Shown one piece after another: positions 43,522 to 53,226 of a DNA stretch of 64,000 nucleotides. The stretch's first letter is position 1, and each line of letters opens with the position of its first letter. The stretch spans positions 3,224,001-3,288,000 of the forward strand of contig NZ_LT906468.1 in assembly GCF_900187125.1 (NCBI RefSeq), read 5' to 3'. Below the pieces are notes generated by a model. The model was not told the DNA's origin and did no database searches. It was given only the letters and a program-made list of their open reading frames with translations. This stretch comes from Sphingobacterium mizutaii (GTDB lineage Bacteria > Bacteroidota > Bacteroidia > Sphingobacteriales > Sphingobacteriaceae). Both the position numbers and the translations under genes were made by a program.

Positions 43522-45120
43522 TTACCTCCTGTTCAGTCTCGATTCTTCCAAATCCAGGTTATGCTCCAAGGACCTCAAGATGGAATCGTCGTAATTCTTT
43601 TCACTGACCAAGGTATAGATCACATCCCTCCTCACATTGATCAGGTCCTGCATCACCTGCTTATAGAGCCCTCTTTCATTGGCAATCTTGATCTTGGACT
43701 CACTGTTCAAGTTCGTAGCTGTGGATTCCAGACTACGTTTGAGGGATAGGTTAATAGCTTTTACGGTATTGCTCTCTTCAAGTTCCTTGGCATATTTGGT
43801 TTTCAGCAATTCCATTTCTTCCTTCACCAACCGGTACCTGATGGCCTCAATCTGCGCTTCTTCTGGAATCTCTGATGACTTGCCATCTAGGTTCACTAAT
43901 TTGATCAACCAAGGCAAACTCAATCCTTGTATGACCAAGGTGACCAGAATGACCACAAAGGTGATGAAGAGAATAAGGTTACGATGTGGAAAATGTTGCC
44001 CGCTGGAAACATAGATAGGAATCGCCAAGGCTGACGCCAAGGAAACCACTCCCCGCATTCCTGCCCATCCAAGGATGAGCGGCATCTTCCAGCCTGGTGA
44101 AGCTTCCTTTTTACGGACTTTCGGAAAGATCCTTGGGACATAATTCACAATGTAAATAAACGCAATCCGGATGACGATGATAACCAGAGTGATGATCAGG
44201 GCAATTTCAATCGCCCAGGATGTTGACACGCTTTCAATTCCGTCGATAATAATCGGCAGTTCTAAACCGATCAGGATAAATACAAATCCATTCAATAGGA
44301 AGCCAACGGTTTCCCAAACTTCACGCGTCTGGATCCGGGTATTATAGTCCATATAATCCTTGGAGCGATATGATAGGAACAGTCCTCCGGACACTACCGC
44401 GAGGACACCTGACCATTCAAAATGCTCTGCAACGATATACATGATATAGGGAGCGATCAGAGTGATTGGCGTGGTGATACTGGATGCTTTGGCAATGTAT
44501 TTCAAGAAATAGAAAAGGATATTTGCTATTACAAGTCCCACGCATACGCCCATAACGGCGAGTAAAAAAAATCCAACGACCGCTTCCTGCATGGTAAAAG
44601 CACCGGTCATAATGACCGCCAAGGCCATCCGGAATACCGTAAGGGAGGCAGCATCATTGACCAAGCTTTCGCCTTCTAACAAGGTAATCCCTCGTTTTGG
44701 CATTGTTACTCCTTTTAGGACCGAAGTAGCAGCCACTGCATCTGGAGGCGATATAATGCCCCCCAAAAGGAATCCTAATGCGAGCGTAAATCCTGGAATT
44801 AAATTGACAGATAAATAAGCTACAGCAATAGATGTAACGAAGACAAGTCCGAATCCCATGGTCAGGATAGATCGGCGATTGCTCCAGAAGCTATTCCATG
44901 AGGTATACCAAGCTGCTTCAAATAATAACGGTGGCAGAAAAACCAAAAACACCACATCGGGGTTTATACTGAACTCAGGTAATCCTGGAATCAAGGAAAT
45001 CGCTAATCCTCCGATTACCAATAAGATAGGATAAGAAATCTTAAAGCGTTGAGAAACGACAAATAACATGGACATGAAAAAAAAGAGAATCATGACCAAT
45101 AATATATTAGATTCGATCAT
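43522..45120 (-). CDS. Na+/H+ antiporter, CPA1/NhaP type
   Basis: 532 residues: about twelve transmembrane helices over residues 1-400 and a cytoplasmic, charged helical tail. The ion site is formed by GGIISPPDAVAATSVLKG and EGESLVNDAASLTVF, where the Asn-Asp pair marks CPA1 exchangers. It exchanges Na+ (or K+) for protons across the inner membrane. It is divergent from rlmF; the ~40-base space contains the rlmF promoter. Confidence 0.93.
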   Translation of the reverse strand: MIESNILLVMILFFFMSMLFVVSQRFKISYPILLVIGGLAISLIPGLPEFSINPDVVFLVFLPPLLFEAAWYTSWNSFWSNRRSILTMGFGLVFVTSIAVAYLSVNLIPGFTLALGFLLGGIISPPDAVAATSVLKGVTMPKRGITLLEGESLVNDAASLTVFRMALAVIMTGAFTMQEAVVGFFLLAVMGVCVGLVIANILFYFLKYIAKASSITTPITLIAPYIMYIVAEHFEWSGVLAVVSGGLFLSYRSKDYMDYNTRIQTREVWETVGFLLNGFVFILIGLELPIIIDGIESVSTSWAIEIALIITLVIIVIRIAFIYIVNYVPRIFPKVRKKEASPGWKMPLILGWAGMRGVVSLASALAIPIYVSSGQHFPHRNLILFITFVVILVTLVIQGLSLPWLIKLVNLDGKSSEIPEEAQIEAIRYRLVKEEMELLKTKYAKELEESNTVKAINLSLKRSLESTATNLNSESKIKIANERGLYKQVMQDLINVRRDVIYTLVSEKNYDDSILRSLEHNLDLEESRLNRR

Positions 45121-45138
45121 ATTTACTTAATTAATAGA

Positions 45139-45146
45139 TATCTTTG
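45139..45146 (+). promoter_or_regulatory. Promoter box of rlmF
   Basis: TATCTTTG, perfect -7 box, 15 bases before the ATG at 45162. A TTG in-frame start at 45144 overlaps the box and is therefore ruled out. Confidence 0.55.
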
Positions 45147-45161
45147 TGCACAGTAAAAATA

Positions 45162-46046
45162 ATGGAAAAAAACTCAAAAAATCTACACCCCCGCAATAAG
45201 TTCAATCAGGAATATGACTTCAAGAAACTGATCAAACATGTTCACCAATTGAAGAAACATATCGTAGTTCTTCCTGATGGCCGTCAATCTTTAAACTTCA
45301 GAGATCCGGAATCTGTTTTCCTTTTAAACAAAGCATTGTTGGAATCAGAATACAAAGTCAACAACTGGGACCTATTGAATGGCAGCCTTTGTCCTTCCAT
45401 TCCGGGAAGATTGAATTATATCCATTATTTAGCTGATCTCATCCAACCTAAAAACCCGAAGAAAGTCAATGTGCTGGATATCGGTACTGGCTCTAGTTTA
45501 ATCTATCCCATTCTCGGCTTCTTAGAATACCATTGGAACTTTGTGGCATCGGATACCCATATCCCTTCCATACAGCATGCTCACAAGATCCTGAACGACA
45601 ATCCTTATCTAAAAAAAGGAATCAAGATAAGACAGCAAGAAAACAGTGACCATATCCTCAAAGGAATCATTCAACCCAACGAATATTTCGACGCCATACT
45701 TTGTAATCCCCCATTTTACAAATCGCGTGATGACTACAGGCAAACGGTTCTGAAGAAAAACCAAAAACTACATCAGGAAACAGAAAGCACGAAAACCAAC
45801 TTTCAGGGTCTTTCGAATGAGCTTTGGTTCCCAGGTGGAGAAAAAAAATTCATCAGCAATATGATCTACGAAAGCTTTGACTTAAGAGATCAAATTGGCC
45901 TATGTTCTGTCCTGGTTTCCGATAAGGATAACTTAAAGCCATTAAAAGCAATCTTGGAATACCACAAAACCGAGGATGTAAAAATGACGCAAATGAATCA
46001 AGGCAACAAGATCAACAGAATTCTTTCTTGGCGGTTGAATAAATAA
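45162..46046 (+). CDS. rlmF: 23S rRNA (adenine-1618-N6)-methyltransferase
   Basis: 294 residues from the ATG at 45162 (MEKNSKNLHPRNKFNQEYDF). The family start with DFKKLIKHVHQL and LNFRDPESVFLLNKALL, the SAM-binding LDIGTGSSLIYPILG and the N6-adenine catalytic NPPFYKSRDD (NPPF) are all present. It methylates A1618 of 23S rRNA in the exit-tunnel region. Single gene between the antiporter and the large surface operon. Confidence 0.93.
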   Translation: MEKNSKNLHPRNKFNQEYDFKKLIKHVHQLKKHIVVLPDGRQSLNFRDPESVFLLNKALLESEYKVNNWDLLNGSLCPSIPGRLNYIHYLADLIQPKNPKKVNVLDIGTGSSLIYPILGFLEYHWNFVASDTHIPSIQHAHKILNDNPYLKKGIKIRQQENSDHILKGIIQPNEYFDAILCNPPFYKSRDDYRQTVLKKNQKLHQETESTKTNFQGLSNELWFPGGEKKFISNMIYESFDLRDQIGLCSVLVSDKDNLKPLKAILEYHKTEDVKMTQMNQGNKINRILSWRLNK

Positions 46047-46096
46047 GAGGAAAGTTTAGTATTACTTCTTTTAACTGTTACAAATTTCTAGGTCGA

Positions 46097-46110
46097 CTTT
46101 AACGTTAAAG
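46097..46110. promoter_or_regulatory. Perfect 14-base palindrome upstream of the surface-operon promoter
   Basis: CTTTAACGTTAAAG has the centred CG and TTAACGTTAA core typical of LacI-family operators, 37 bases before the -33 box. No LacI gene is visible in the window. Confidence 0.35.
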
Positions 46111-46147
46111 CAGATTTGGACAGGATTCGCTATTTTTTTAAAAAAAA

Positions 46148-46178
46148 TTTGCTAAAACGTTTTTTATTTATAAATTAG
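46148..46178 (+). promoter_or_regulatory. Candidate promoter of the surface operon
   Basis: TTTG (46148-46151), a 19-base spacer and TAAATTAG (46171-46178), one mismatch from TAnnTTTG. Confidence 0.45.
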
Positions 46179-46351
46179 TCTTAACCATTAACAAAACTAA
46201 TACTAACAGTCACTTTATGAACTTAATTTTACCTACAAAAATCTGCAATTTATTTTCCGGCTAATTAAAGGAAATCTTATTTAATCTTTACCCAAACTAA
46301 ACACAATTGACCATTGTTGTACCGATATCCTATTACCCAAAAACTTGAATT

Positions 46352-46393
46352 ATGAACCAGAACAAATTGCATTTCAACTTTAAGAACAATTAA
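46352..46393 (+). CDS. Possible 13-codon leader frame
   Basis: ATG to TAA encodes MNQNKLHFNFKN with one further Asn. It lies inside the predicted long leader, about 120 bases before the SusC-like start. It could be a leader peptide, a remnant of an older N-terminus or chance. Confidence 0.2.
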   Translation: MNQNKLHFNFKNN

Positions 46394-46511
46394 CGGATTT
46401 AGAGCATAGTCTTTTATTTCCCTTTATTGAACGGATGGCTCCCTTCTGGAATTGCTGTCCGAAACCTACTAGTATCTACTATTTTACTAACCTATAAACA
46501 GCACTACAAAT

Positions 46512-49475
46512 ATGAGTGTATTATGGAAGTTTAAATCGTTATTGATTTTTATGTCTATGTCCGTGGGGCATGCGCATAGTCATAACGTTGATTTTGCCAA
46601 CCTATCCCTGCAGGACACCACCGGAACGGATTCCATTCCTGCGATCGATACCTTGGCGGAGTTAAAGCCACTTTATGAACTAGACCTACCTAAGTTCAAC
46701 ACCCTTCGGAACATGAAAACCAATTCCCTGATTACTGCCAATAGTTTGCAGCAGTATATCAAAGGTGAATTACCGGGCGTCTATGTCTCTGAATCAAGCG
46801 GTGAGCCTGGAAGCAATATCCAGATGTTCGTGCGCGGTATCAGTAAACCAATCCTGAACAATCGGGATATTTACAATACCCAACCCTTGGTCGTTCTAGA
46901 TGGTGTTCCCTTAATCGGTGAACATCCCTTTGCATTTGATGTACAGAACTTTGACATCGAACGTATCGGAACTGAGAACAACCTGCTTGGCAATATTGAT
47001 TTCGACAATATCCAAAGCATCAGGGTATTAAAAGACCTCTCCGCAATCGCAACCTATGGCCCTTTAGCTGCCAATGGAGTGATCGAGATCACATCCAGGA
47101 AGCCTGAAGGCGATGGCGACAAAAGAATAGCAGTAAACAGCTATATTGGAATGTCACAACGCCCTTCGGTGACCACCATTAACGGGGCTTATGAAAATGC
47201 TTTTAGAAAGCAGTTTTATGATCTATACACCACCAATGGTAAATACAACCAGGATGATGTCTACCCAATCTATTTAAGTGACTCCTTAAATAATGATTAC
47301 TATGGCCCATCAAACTGGTCTGACAGCTATTATTCCAATGGTTTGAACCATGGTATCAATGCCAATATCTCGGGTGGACAGCCTCGTGCTACTTTCCAGT
47401 TCTCGCTCGGAAATGTTAAGACCACAGGTGTAGCCGATGATACCAAATTCGACAAATACAATGCTCGTTTCTTCCTGAACCTGAGACCTTTCAAATGGCT
47501 AAACTTTGAAACTCTCTTCAACGCATCTAGGTTGAACAGAGACCGCAACAGAAACTTGCGCAACAGATTTGCCATGATGGGATACCTTCCGGACTTAGGT
47601 GCGCCTCTTGCCCCTAACAAAGAAGTCTATGATTTATACCTGAAGGAATTCGACAAGAGCTTTGACAATAACTTCAGCAATATTCTAGAAGGATTCTTCC
47701 GTCTACAAGTGAATGTTGGAGCCTTAAAGATCCGCAGTAAGTTTGCCGTTGATTACAACGAAGGTTACCGCGATCTGTTCTACCCAAGCACCATCTTGGA
47801 GAAAAGCAATTTCGCTTCCAACTACTATGGTTACAACCAACGCTTATTGGTGGATAACCAAGTTTCCTACGATATAGAAAACGATGCAAACTATTTCTAT
47901 TTCGAAGCTGGTAACACCTTGATGTGGGATACCTATAAATACAACTACGCTTATGCATACAAAGGTGTCAATGACTTTATCAAGATTAACCTCTTAGATT
48001 CTGATCCAAATAGTGGCAACTACCTAAATCCTACTGCCTTCCCTAGACAATTGGTCTATAAGTTCTTGGACAGAACCAAGCACAACATGGTCAATTTCTA
48101 TGGTAAAGCTTCCTATACCTACAACGAGGCCTATACAGCAGCCTTGACCCTTCGTTATGATGCATCATCGAATGCGCAGCCGACCACGAGATGGTTCTTG
48201 TCTCCTATCCTAGCCCTAGGATGGAATGCAAAGAACGATTTCATGAAGGATAACGAATCGGTTAGCCTATTTAATATTAGAGCAAGCGTCGGCAGGATCG
48301 GTCATTACAACCTATACGATAATTACGGACAAGGGCCTAGCTATACAGCAGAAATTGGCTATACCGGTAATGCAATCGTTCCGGGATACAATGGTTTTGC
48401 GGCATTAGTTCGCCCTTACAACGTAGGATGGGTTGGTTATGACCTTCCTTGGAGCTATTCAGACAACCTGAACTTAGGCTTTGATCTAGGCTTCAAGAAC
48501 CGCGACATCCAAGTATCCTTTGATGCTTACATTCGCGACAGCAAAGATCAGTTGATCATGTTGCCAGGCAAGAAAGACTTCGGTTATGATTACCAATATG
48601 AAGCCGGAATGGATGTACGCAATATGGGTATCGATCTTTCCGCTTCGGGAAATGTAGTGCAAAATGACAAGATCACTTGGAACACTGGATTAGTCCTAGG
48701 TGTGAATACCAACAAGCTATTGGCCTTGCCAAATAACTTGGATGAAATCGAAGTGAACGACAGATTATTGAAAGTCGGTGAAAGAATCGATGCATTCTGG
48801 TTGTATGAAAACAATGGAATGTACCAAACTGACCAAGAGGTTCCACAATCAGGCGGTCAACGCATGACCTACAATGGAATCATCTTGAAAGCTGGAGATC
48901 CAATCTGGTCTGATACCAATGGCGATAACCAAATCACCAAAGAAGACAAAGTCCTTCAAGGCAATATCATCCCTAAGCTTAGCGGCTCATGGAATAATAT
49001 GGTTGCTTACAAAAACTTTGATCTGAACCTGAACTTCTACTTCAACTTGGGAAGAAAGATCGTCAACCAAGAGATGTCAAACCGTTTCAACTTTATTGAA
49101 AACGAGAATGCCAGCAGTATAAATTCAATCAAAGAGATTACTTTTTGGGAGAAAAGAGGAGATTACGATAAATATCCATTGTACAACCCTTGGTCTTCCG
49201 TGGCTCCTTTCCAAACCAATCAATCCTTGTTCCTTGAGGATGGTTCCTTCTTAAAACTAAGAACAGTGACCTTAGGCTACAACTTCAAGGACATCATCGG
49301 AGACCGTCTAGGTAAAAAAGGAGATTTCTACGTCTACTTATCTGCCAACAACTTATTTACTGTCAGCAAATATTCTGGAAGGGATCCAGAACTGGTGAAT
49401 TACATGGGTTACGACCAAGGTTATTCCCTTCCGATTCCAAGAACATTTGCCTTAGGATTCAAACTTAAACTGTAA
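46512..49475 (+). CDS. SusC-like TonB-dependent transporter 1, without the usual N-terminal extension
   Basis: 987 residues. Signal peptide up to about residue 23, then a short acidic linker and directly the plug: SLQQYIKGELPGVYVSESSG (about 78-97), QPLVVLDGVPLIGE and IRVLKDLSAIATYGPLAANG, followed by a 22-strand barrel ending in LPIPRTFALGFKLKL. Unlike most SusC proteins it lacks the carboxypeptidase-regulatory-like domain and I see no clear TonB box, which the second SusC here has. It should import large ligands through the outer membrane with the SusD-like protein encoded 6 bases downstream. Confidence 0.9.
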   Translation: MSVLWKFKSLLIFMSMSVGHAHSHNVDFANLSLQDTTGTDSIPAIDTLAELKPLYELDLPKFNTLRNMKTNSLITANSLQQYIKGELPGVYVSESSGEPGSNIQMFVRGISKPILNNRDIYNTQPLVVLDGVPLIGEHPFAFDVQNFDIERIGTENNLLGNIDFDNIQSIRVLKDLSAIATYGPLAANGVIEITSRKPEGDGDKRIAVNSYIGMSQRPSVTTINGAYENAFRKQFYDLYTTNGKYNQDDVYPIYLSDSLNNDYYGPSNWSDSYYSNGLNHGINANISGGQPRATFQFSLGNVKTTGVADDTKFDKYNARFFLNLRPFKWLNFETLFNASRLNRDRNRNLRNRFAMMGYLPDLGAPLAPNKEVYDLYLKEFDKSFDNNFSNILEGFFRLQVNVGALKIRSKFAVDYNEGYRDLFYPSTILEKSNFASNYYGYNQRLLVDNQVSYDIENDANYFYFEAGNTLMWDTYKYNYAYAYKGVNDFIKINLLDSDPNSGNYLNPTAFPRQLVYKFLDRTKHNMVNFYGKASYTYNEAYTAALTLRYDASSNAQPTTRWFLSPILALGWNAKNDFMKDNESVSLFNIRASVGRIGHYNLYDNYGQGPSYTAEIGYTGNAIVPGYNGFAALVRPYNVGWVGYDLPWSYSDNLNLGFDLGFKNRDIQVSFDAYIRDSKDQLIMLPGKKDFGYDYQYEAGMDVRNMGIDLSASGNVVQNDKITWNTGLVLGVNTNKLLALPNNLDEIEVNDRLLKVGERIDAFWLYENNGMYQTDQEVPQSGGQRMTYNGIILKAGDPIWSDTNGDNQITKEDKVLQGNIIPKLSGSWNNMVAYKNFDLNLNFYFNLGRKIVNQEMSNRFNFIENENASSINSIKEITFWEKRGDYDKYPLYNPWSSVAPFQTNQSLFLEDGSFLKLRTVTLGYNFKDIIGDRLGKKGDFYVYLSANNLFTVSKYSGRDPELVNYMGYDQGYSLPIPRTFALGFKLKL

Positions 49476-49481
49476 CCGATC

Positions 49482-50987
49482 ATGAAAAGAATATTAATCA
49501 TTTTAATCGTATTGAGCCAAGTTTTCGTGTCCTGCAAGAAAATGCTGGACATTAATTCCACTCGATTGGTTTCAGAAGAAAATATGTGGCTGAGCATGGA
49601 GGATTCCAGAGCGGCCCTAATGGGGATTTACGGATTGACCAAATCCGCCCTCAATGATAACAATGCACATTGGATCTATGGCGATGTACGTTCAGGAGAA
49701 TTCTCCGTGCCTATCCGCCAAGACTTGAAAGCTATCGCCAAACACGACCTCAATGCTTCTTTCGGCGTAATGAATGACCTAAAGAGCTGGAGACGCTGGT
49801 ATGCAGTAGTGAATGCTGCCAATATCTTCCTTGAACGTATCCAGGAAGTTAAGGACAATGACCAACGCTATACCAACAACAATATGGTGGTGGATATCGC
49901 TCAAGCCCGTTTCCTACGTGCCTTTGCCTATTTCTACATGGTACGCATTTGGGGAGATGTTCCATTGATCGTGGCTTCTAAGGAAGGTACTTTTGATGAC
50001 CAACCTCGTGAAGATCAAAGCAAGGTGATGGCCTTTGTGGAGCAAGAGTTGCAAAAGGCAGCCAATGACCTTCCATTCCTTTATAGTTCCAATGACCCTC
50101 AACAACAAGGTAACTACTATAACGAATACAACAGCAGATGGAATGGCGCATTAGCCCGTAAAACTACGGCTTATGCTATTTTAGCTCATGTTGCAGCTTG
50201 GCAAAGTAATTATCCTGATGCTGCGGCTTACGCCAAATTCGTCATTGACAACCAACAGAAAGGTAGCTTGGGTTTAATCCCTACCAATAACCTAACGGAT
50301 CCCAATGGATTTTTCTACGACAAAAACCCGAACCAGTTATTAGGTTTCGGACATATTTACAACCACGTAGAAGGTTCCTTTACAGGGCATATTGAAGAGT
50401 TGACCTTGGCATCGCCAGTGGTAAACAAAAGCATCCCGGATATGTACATGTCCAAAGACAAGATCCTTTCCATCTTCAATGAATCAACCGATGAACGTTT
50501 CTCTGCCGATACCTTAGGAAACCCAGTAACCGAAGTATATTTCAAAAACTTCAATGGACAGTATCCTATCTTCAGCAAAGTGAAATGTATCATGGGTGGA
50601 GTAACTGACCCTACATTCAGGTTCTATTCCAGTGCTACCGTATTCACTCGTCTTGAAGATATGTATCTATTGCGTGCAGAAGCTTTAGCCGTTATCGGGG
50701 AACAAGCTGGTGCCATCGACCTATTGAATTCCATTCGTGAAAGAAGAGGGCTTACCAACTATTCAGCTGCTAAAAACGGTGAATTGATCGACGCCATCTT
50801 CCAAGAGAGAAATCGAGAGTTGATGGGTGAAGGGCATCGTTGGTACGATATGGTCAGACAGTACAAGATCAAGAATGATAATTCAGATCTGAGCAAACTG
50901 ATCCGTTCCAAAGGACATTATTGGCCTATCTCGCCTCAAGTCTTGACCCAGAACAAATTATTAACCCAAAATGAATATTGGAAATAA
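49482..50987 (+). CDS. SusD/RagB-like surface lipoprotein 1
   Basis: 501 residues with lipoprotein signal (SQVFVSC, Cys18). SusD features: helical TPR-like scaffold, QARFLRAFAYFYMVRIWGDVPL (about 145-166), and the conserved C-terminal IFQERNRELMGEGHRWYDMV, with the end WPISPQVLTQNKLLTQNEYW. It forms the lid of the first SusC transporter and binds the substrate at the cell surface. Confidence 0.95.
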   Translation: MKRILIILIVLSQVFVSCKKMLDINSTRLVSEENMWLSMEDSRAALMGIYGLTKSALNDNNAHWIYGDVRSGEFSVPIRQDLKAIAKHDLNASFGVMNDLKSWRRWYAVVNAANIFLERIQEVKDNDQRYTNNNMVVDIAQARFLRAFAYFYMVRIWGDVPLIVASKEGTFDDQPREDQSKVMAFVEQELQKAANDLPFLYSSNDPQQQGNYYNEYNSRWNGALARKTTAYAILAHVAAWQSNYPDAAAYAKFVIDNQQKGSLGLIPTNNLTDPNGFFYDKNPNQLLGFGHIYNHVEGSFTGHIEELTLASPVVNKSIPDMYMSKDKILSIFNESTDERFSADTLGNPVTEVYFKNFNGQYPIFSKVKCIMGGVTDPTFRFYSSATVFTRLEDMYLLRAEALAVIGEQAGAIDLLNSIRERRGLTNYSAAKNGELIDAIFQERNRELMGEGHRWYDMVRQYKIKNDNSDLSKLIRSKGHYWPISPQVLTQNKLLTQNEYWK

Positions 50988-50998
50988 ACCGTATAACC

Positions 50999-52099
50999 AT
51001 GAAAGTCAACAATCTATTTTATAGTTTACTCTCCTTGATTTTGGTTAGCGGATGCACCAAAGACAATGGATATTACAACGAGTCGGTAAATAAGGTGACT
51101 TATGATGGTACTATTTTGGAGTACCTTCAAAGCAAGCCCGGTGTTTTTGATTCTCTACTGAAAGTATTGGATCGCACAAAAATGCAAGCCGTTCTCGCTT
51201 CAAACGATAAATACACCTTCTTTGCGCCAACCAATCAGAGCTTTCAATTAGCAATCGAAAACTTGAACAATACCCGCAGAGAATCGGATAAACCTTTGGA
51301 ATATCTAGCCAATGTGGACCTCTTGCAATTGGACACCATGATGGCGCAATACCTGATCAAAGGCTTCTACCCTAGTGATTCCATGATGATGAAAGATGGA
51401 ATCCAGCTGCACGACTTCAAGTACAAAAGAACGATGAACGCTAAATTAACGACAGCGACCTCATCTGGATTTGAAAGCGGCGGTCCTAAGGTCATTGAAT
51501 ACTCGGACACCAAAAACAGCCAATTCACCAGAAACTGGATTACCGCAACGACTGCTTCCATCAATATCGAAGCGAAGAATGGGATGATCCACGTTGTTTC
51601 TCCGAACCATGTTTTCGGTTTCAACGACTTTGTGACCCGATTGACCTACATCCCACCTCCACCAAACTTATTCGTAACTGTTGGCGGTAAATTCTCGGTA
51701 TCACGCGAAAACGATGGTGGTATCAATGCTGTAGAAGCTTCGAAATATGTGTTTGATGGCAATCCAGAAACCAAGTATCTGTTAGGTAGTTTCGGTGGAA
51801 ACTGGATGCAAGTGGAACTAAACGAACCAACTGCAGCAAATGCCTATACCCTAACCTCAGCGAACGACGCGGTTGAAAGGGATCCAATTGACTGGACCTT
51901 GACGGCATCTGATGATGGATCAAACTGGGTAACCCTGGATTCTAAATCTGGAGAAGAATTTACATCTAGGTTCCAACAACGTGTCTTCTGGATCAGTAAC
52001 ACCAAAGCATACAAGTATTACAGGTTAAATGTACAACGTGTTCGCTCTGGAGATCTATTCCAATTGGCTGATTGGAGCGTAAATAAAGGAACTAAATAA
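50999..52099 (+). CDS. Lipoprotein with fasciclin domain and F5/8C (discoidin) domain
   Basis: 366 residues from the ATG at 50999 (MKVNNLFYSLLSLILVSGC, lipid Cys19); an in-frame ATG 21 bases earlier overlaps the SusD gene and spoils the signal peptide. Residues ~35-205 are a fasciclin/FAS1 domain (GTILEYLQSKPGVFDSLLKV, TFFAPTNQSF, NGMIHVVSPNHVFG). Residues ~225-362 form an F5/8 type C (discoidin-like) sugar-binding domain (KYVFDGNPETKYLLG, ERDPIDWTLTASDDGSNWVT). It probably sits on the cell surface and binds glycans or protein. It has two paralogues in this operon: the fasciclin protein at 57940 and the F5/8C end of the protein at 62051. Confidence 0.85.
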   Translation: MKVNNLFYSLLSLILVSGCTKDNGYYNESVNKVTYDGTILEYLQSKPGVFDSLLKVLDRTKMQAVLASNDKYTFFAPTNQSFQLAIENLNNTRRESDKPLEYLANVDLLQLDTMMAQYLIKGFYPSDSMMMKDGIQLHDFKYKRTMNAKLTTATSSGFESGGPKVIEYSDTKNSQFTRNWITATTASINIEAKNGMIHVVSPNHVFGFNDFVTRLTYIPPPPNLFVTVGGKFSVSRENDGGINAVEASKYVFDGNPETKYLLGSFGGNWMQVELNEPTAANAYTLTSANDAVERDPIDWTLTASDDGSNWVTLDSKSGEEFTSRFQQRVFWISNTKAYKYYRLNVQRVRSGDLFQLADWSVNKGTK

Positions 52100-52123
52100 T
52101 CTATTAACCTTAATTGAAGAAAA

Positions 52124-53215
52124 ATGAAAATCAAAAATAGTATCCGATTGCTCTGTCTCTTTATAGGGAGTTATGGATTATTTACCGCCTGTTCAAAAAT
52201 GTACGACCTTCCTGAAGACAGGGATTTTATAAGCGAAAACATCAATTATATTATCAAGGTCATCGAACCTACCCTAGGCAGGACCAATGTCTTTACTTCC
52301 CTATCGGAGGATAACTCTACCCTACCGATGAAGTTTGAAATTGTCAATGCTAGGTATGGTGACGGTCGTCCTGTAACAGACTTATTTACCAATGTTAAAA
52401 CCTATGAATGGATCCAGGAATACGATGGAAAGGAAAAATCATTGGCAGAGATCGAAGCGAAGAGAAAATTGGTGGAAAAACCAGCATTCGAAGTTGATAG
52501 CAATGGCCGATTGATCTTATGGGCTGGAGCAACAAACGCGGTCATCAAACCAAGACCTGTCGATACAGTCTTGAAAACGCAAGATATCCGTTTCTTTGAC
52601 CTGAAGGTTCAGAACTCGGGAGGCACCCAGATCATCAAGGACTTCCAATTTATTCCTTGGCGTGAGATCCCTTATTACCCAGCGACGGACATCAACCCTT
52701 ATACCGGGGGGAAAGCTCCAGATCCGCAACGTCCTAAGGATACCACCAGACAGGATTATATCATCCCAAGTTTCTTAAGCAATGTAATTGGCGAAAGGAC
52801 GCAATTGCCTTTGGTTAACAATAACATCCAGAAAGATGTCGTGGTTTACATCCGACCATTTTCTGGAGGCAAAGGCAACAGCTTACGTTTCAAGTTCATG
52901 GGTGCTGACGGTAAGTTTATCAATCCCGTGAAATTCAATGAAACCCGATGGGACTTCCTAGTCCATGGATTCAGTAAAGTGACGACTACAGAATATGTAC
53001 AATACGATGTGGCCTATCCGATTCCATTAACCTCATTCCGCACAGACTTTTCTTCTGGTGGAACGGCCAGTGTGTCTTTTGCCTATTCCAGGATTGGATT
53101 TGGAGGAGACCGTACAGTGGGTCAATTTGGACTGAACTTCGCGATCTATAAAAAGGGAGATTGGGAAATCGTTTTCCATTTCCGTAATCAGAACCCAAAA
53201 TTCGAGGATGAATAA
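52124..53215 (+). CDS. SusC/D-associated surface lipoprotein, DUF5007-like
   Basis: 363 residues with lipoprotein signal (GLFTAC, Cys23). The rest is beta-rich and resembles lipoproteins that accompany SusC/D pairs in Sphingobacteriaceae; I recall such proteins as DUF5007, but the assignment is tentative. The C-terminal part (RIGFGGDRTVGQFGLNFAIY) reads like a closing strand pair. It ends the first transporter unit, 11 bases before the second SusC gene. Confidence 0.55.
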   Translation: MKIKNSIRLLCLFIGSYGLFTACSKMYDLPEDRDFISENINYIIKVIEPTLGRTNVFTSLSEDNSTLPMKFEIVNARYGDGRPVTDLFTNVKTYEWIQEYDGKEKSLAEIEAKRKLVEKPAFEVDSNGRLILWAGATNAVIKPRPVDTVLKTQDIRFFDLKVQNSGGTQIIKDFQFIPWREIPYYPATDINPYTGGKAPDPQRPKDTTRQDYIIPSFLSNVIGERTQLPLVNNNIQKDVVVYIRPFSGGKGNSLRFKFMGADGKFINPVKFNETRWDFLVHGFSKVTTTEYVQYDVAYPIPLTSFRTDFSSGGTASVSFAYSRIGFGGDRTVGQFGLNFAIYKKGDWEIVFHFRNQNPKFEDE

Positions 53216-53226
53216 ACCTTAGCCTT

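Larger units (their letters stand above)
46047..46511 (+). other. Long upstream region of the surface operon
   Basis: About 465 bases between rlmF and the first SusC-like gene, with no sigma/anti-sigma pair or hybrid two-component gene. It contains a perfect palindrome (46097-46110), a promoter (46148-46178) and a short frame (46352-46393). The predicted transcript leader would be more than 320 bases long. Confidence 0.6.

Noticed and set aside
45144..45162. Upstream TTG start for rlmF
   Set aside because: It overlaps the -7 promoter box, so the transcript would begin after it; the ATG at 45162 gives the family N-terminus.
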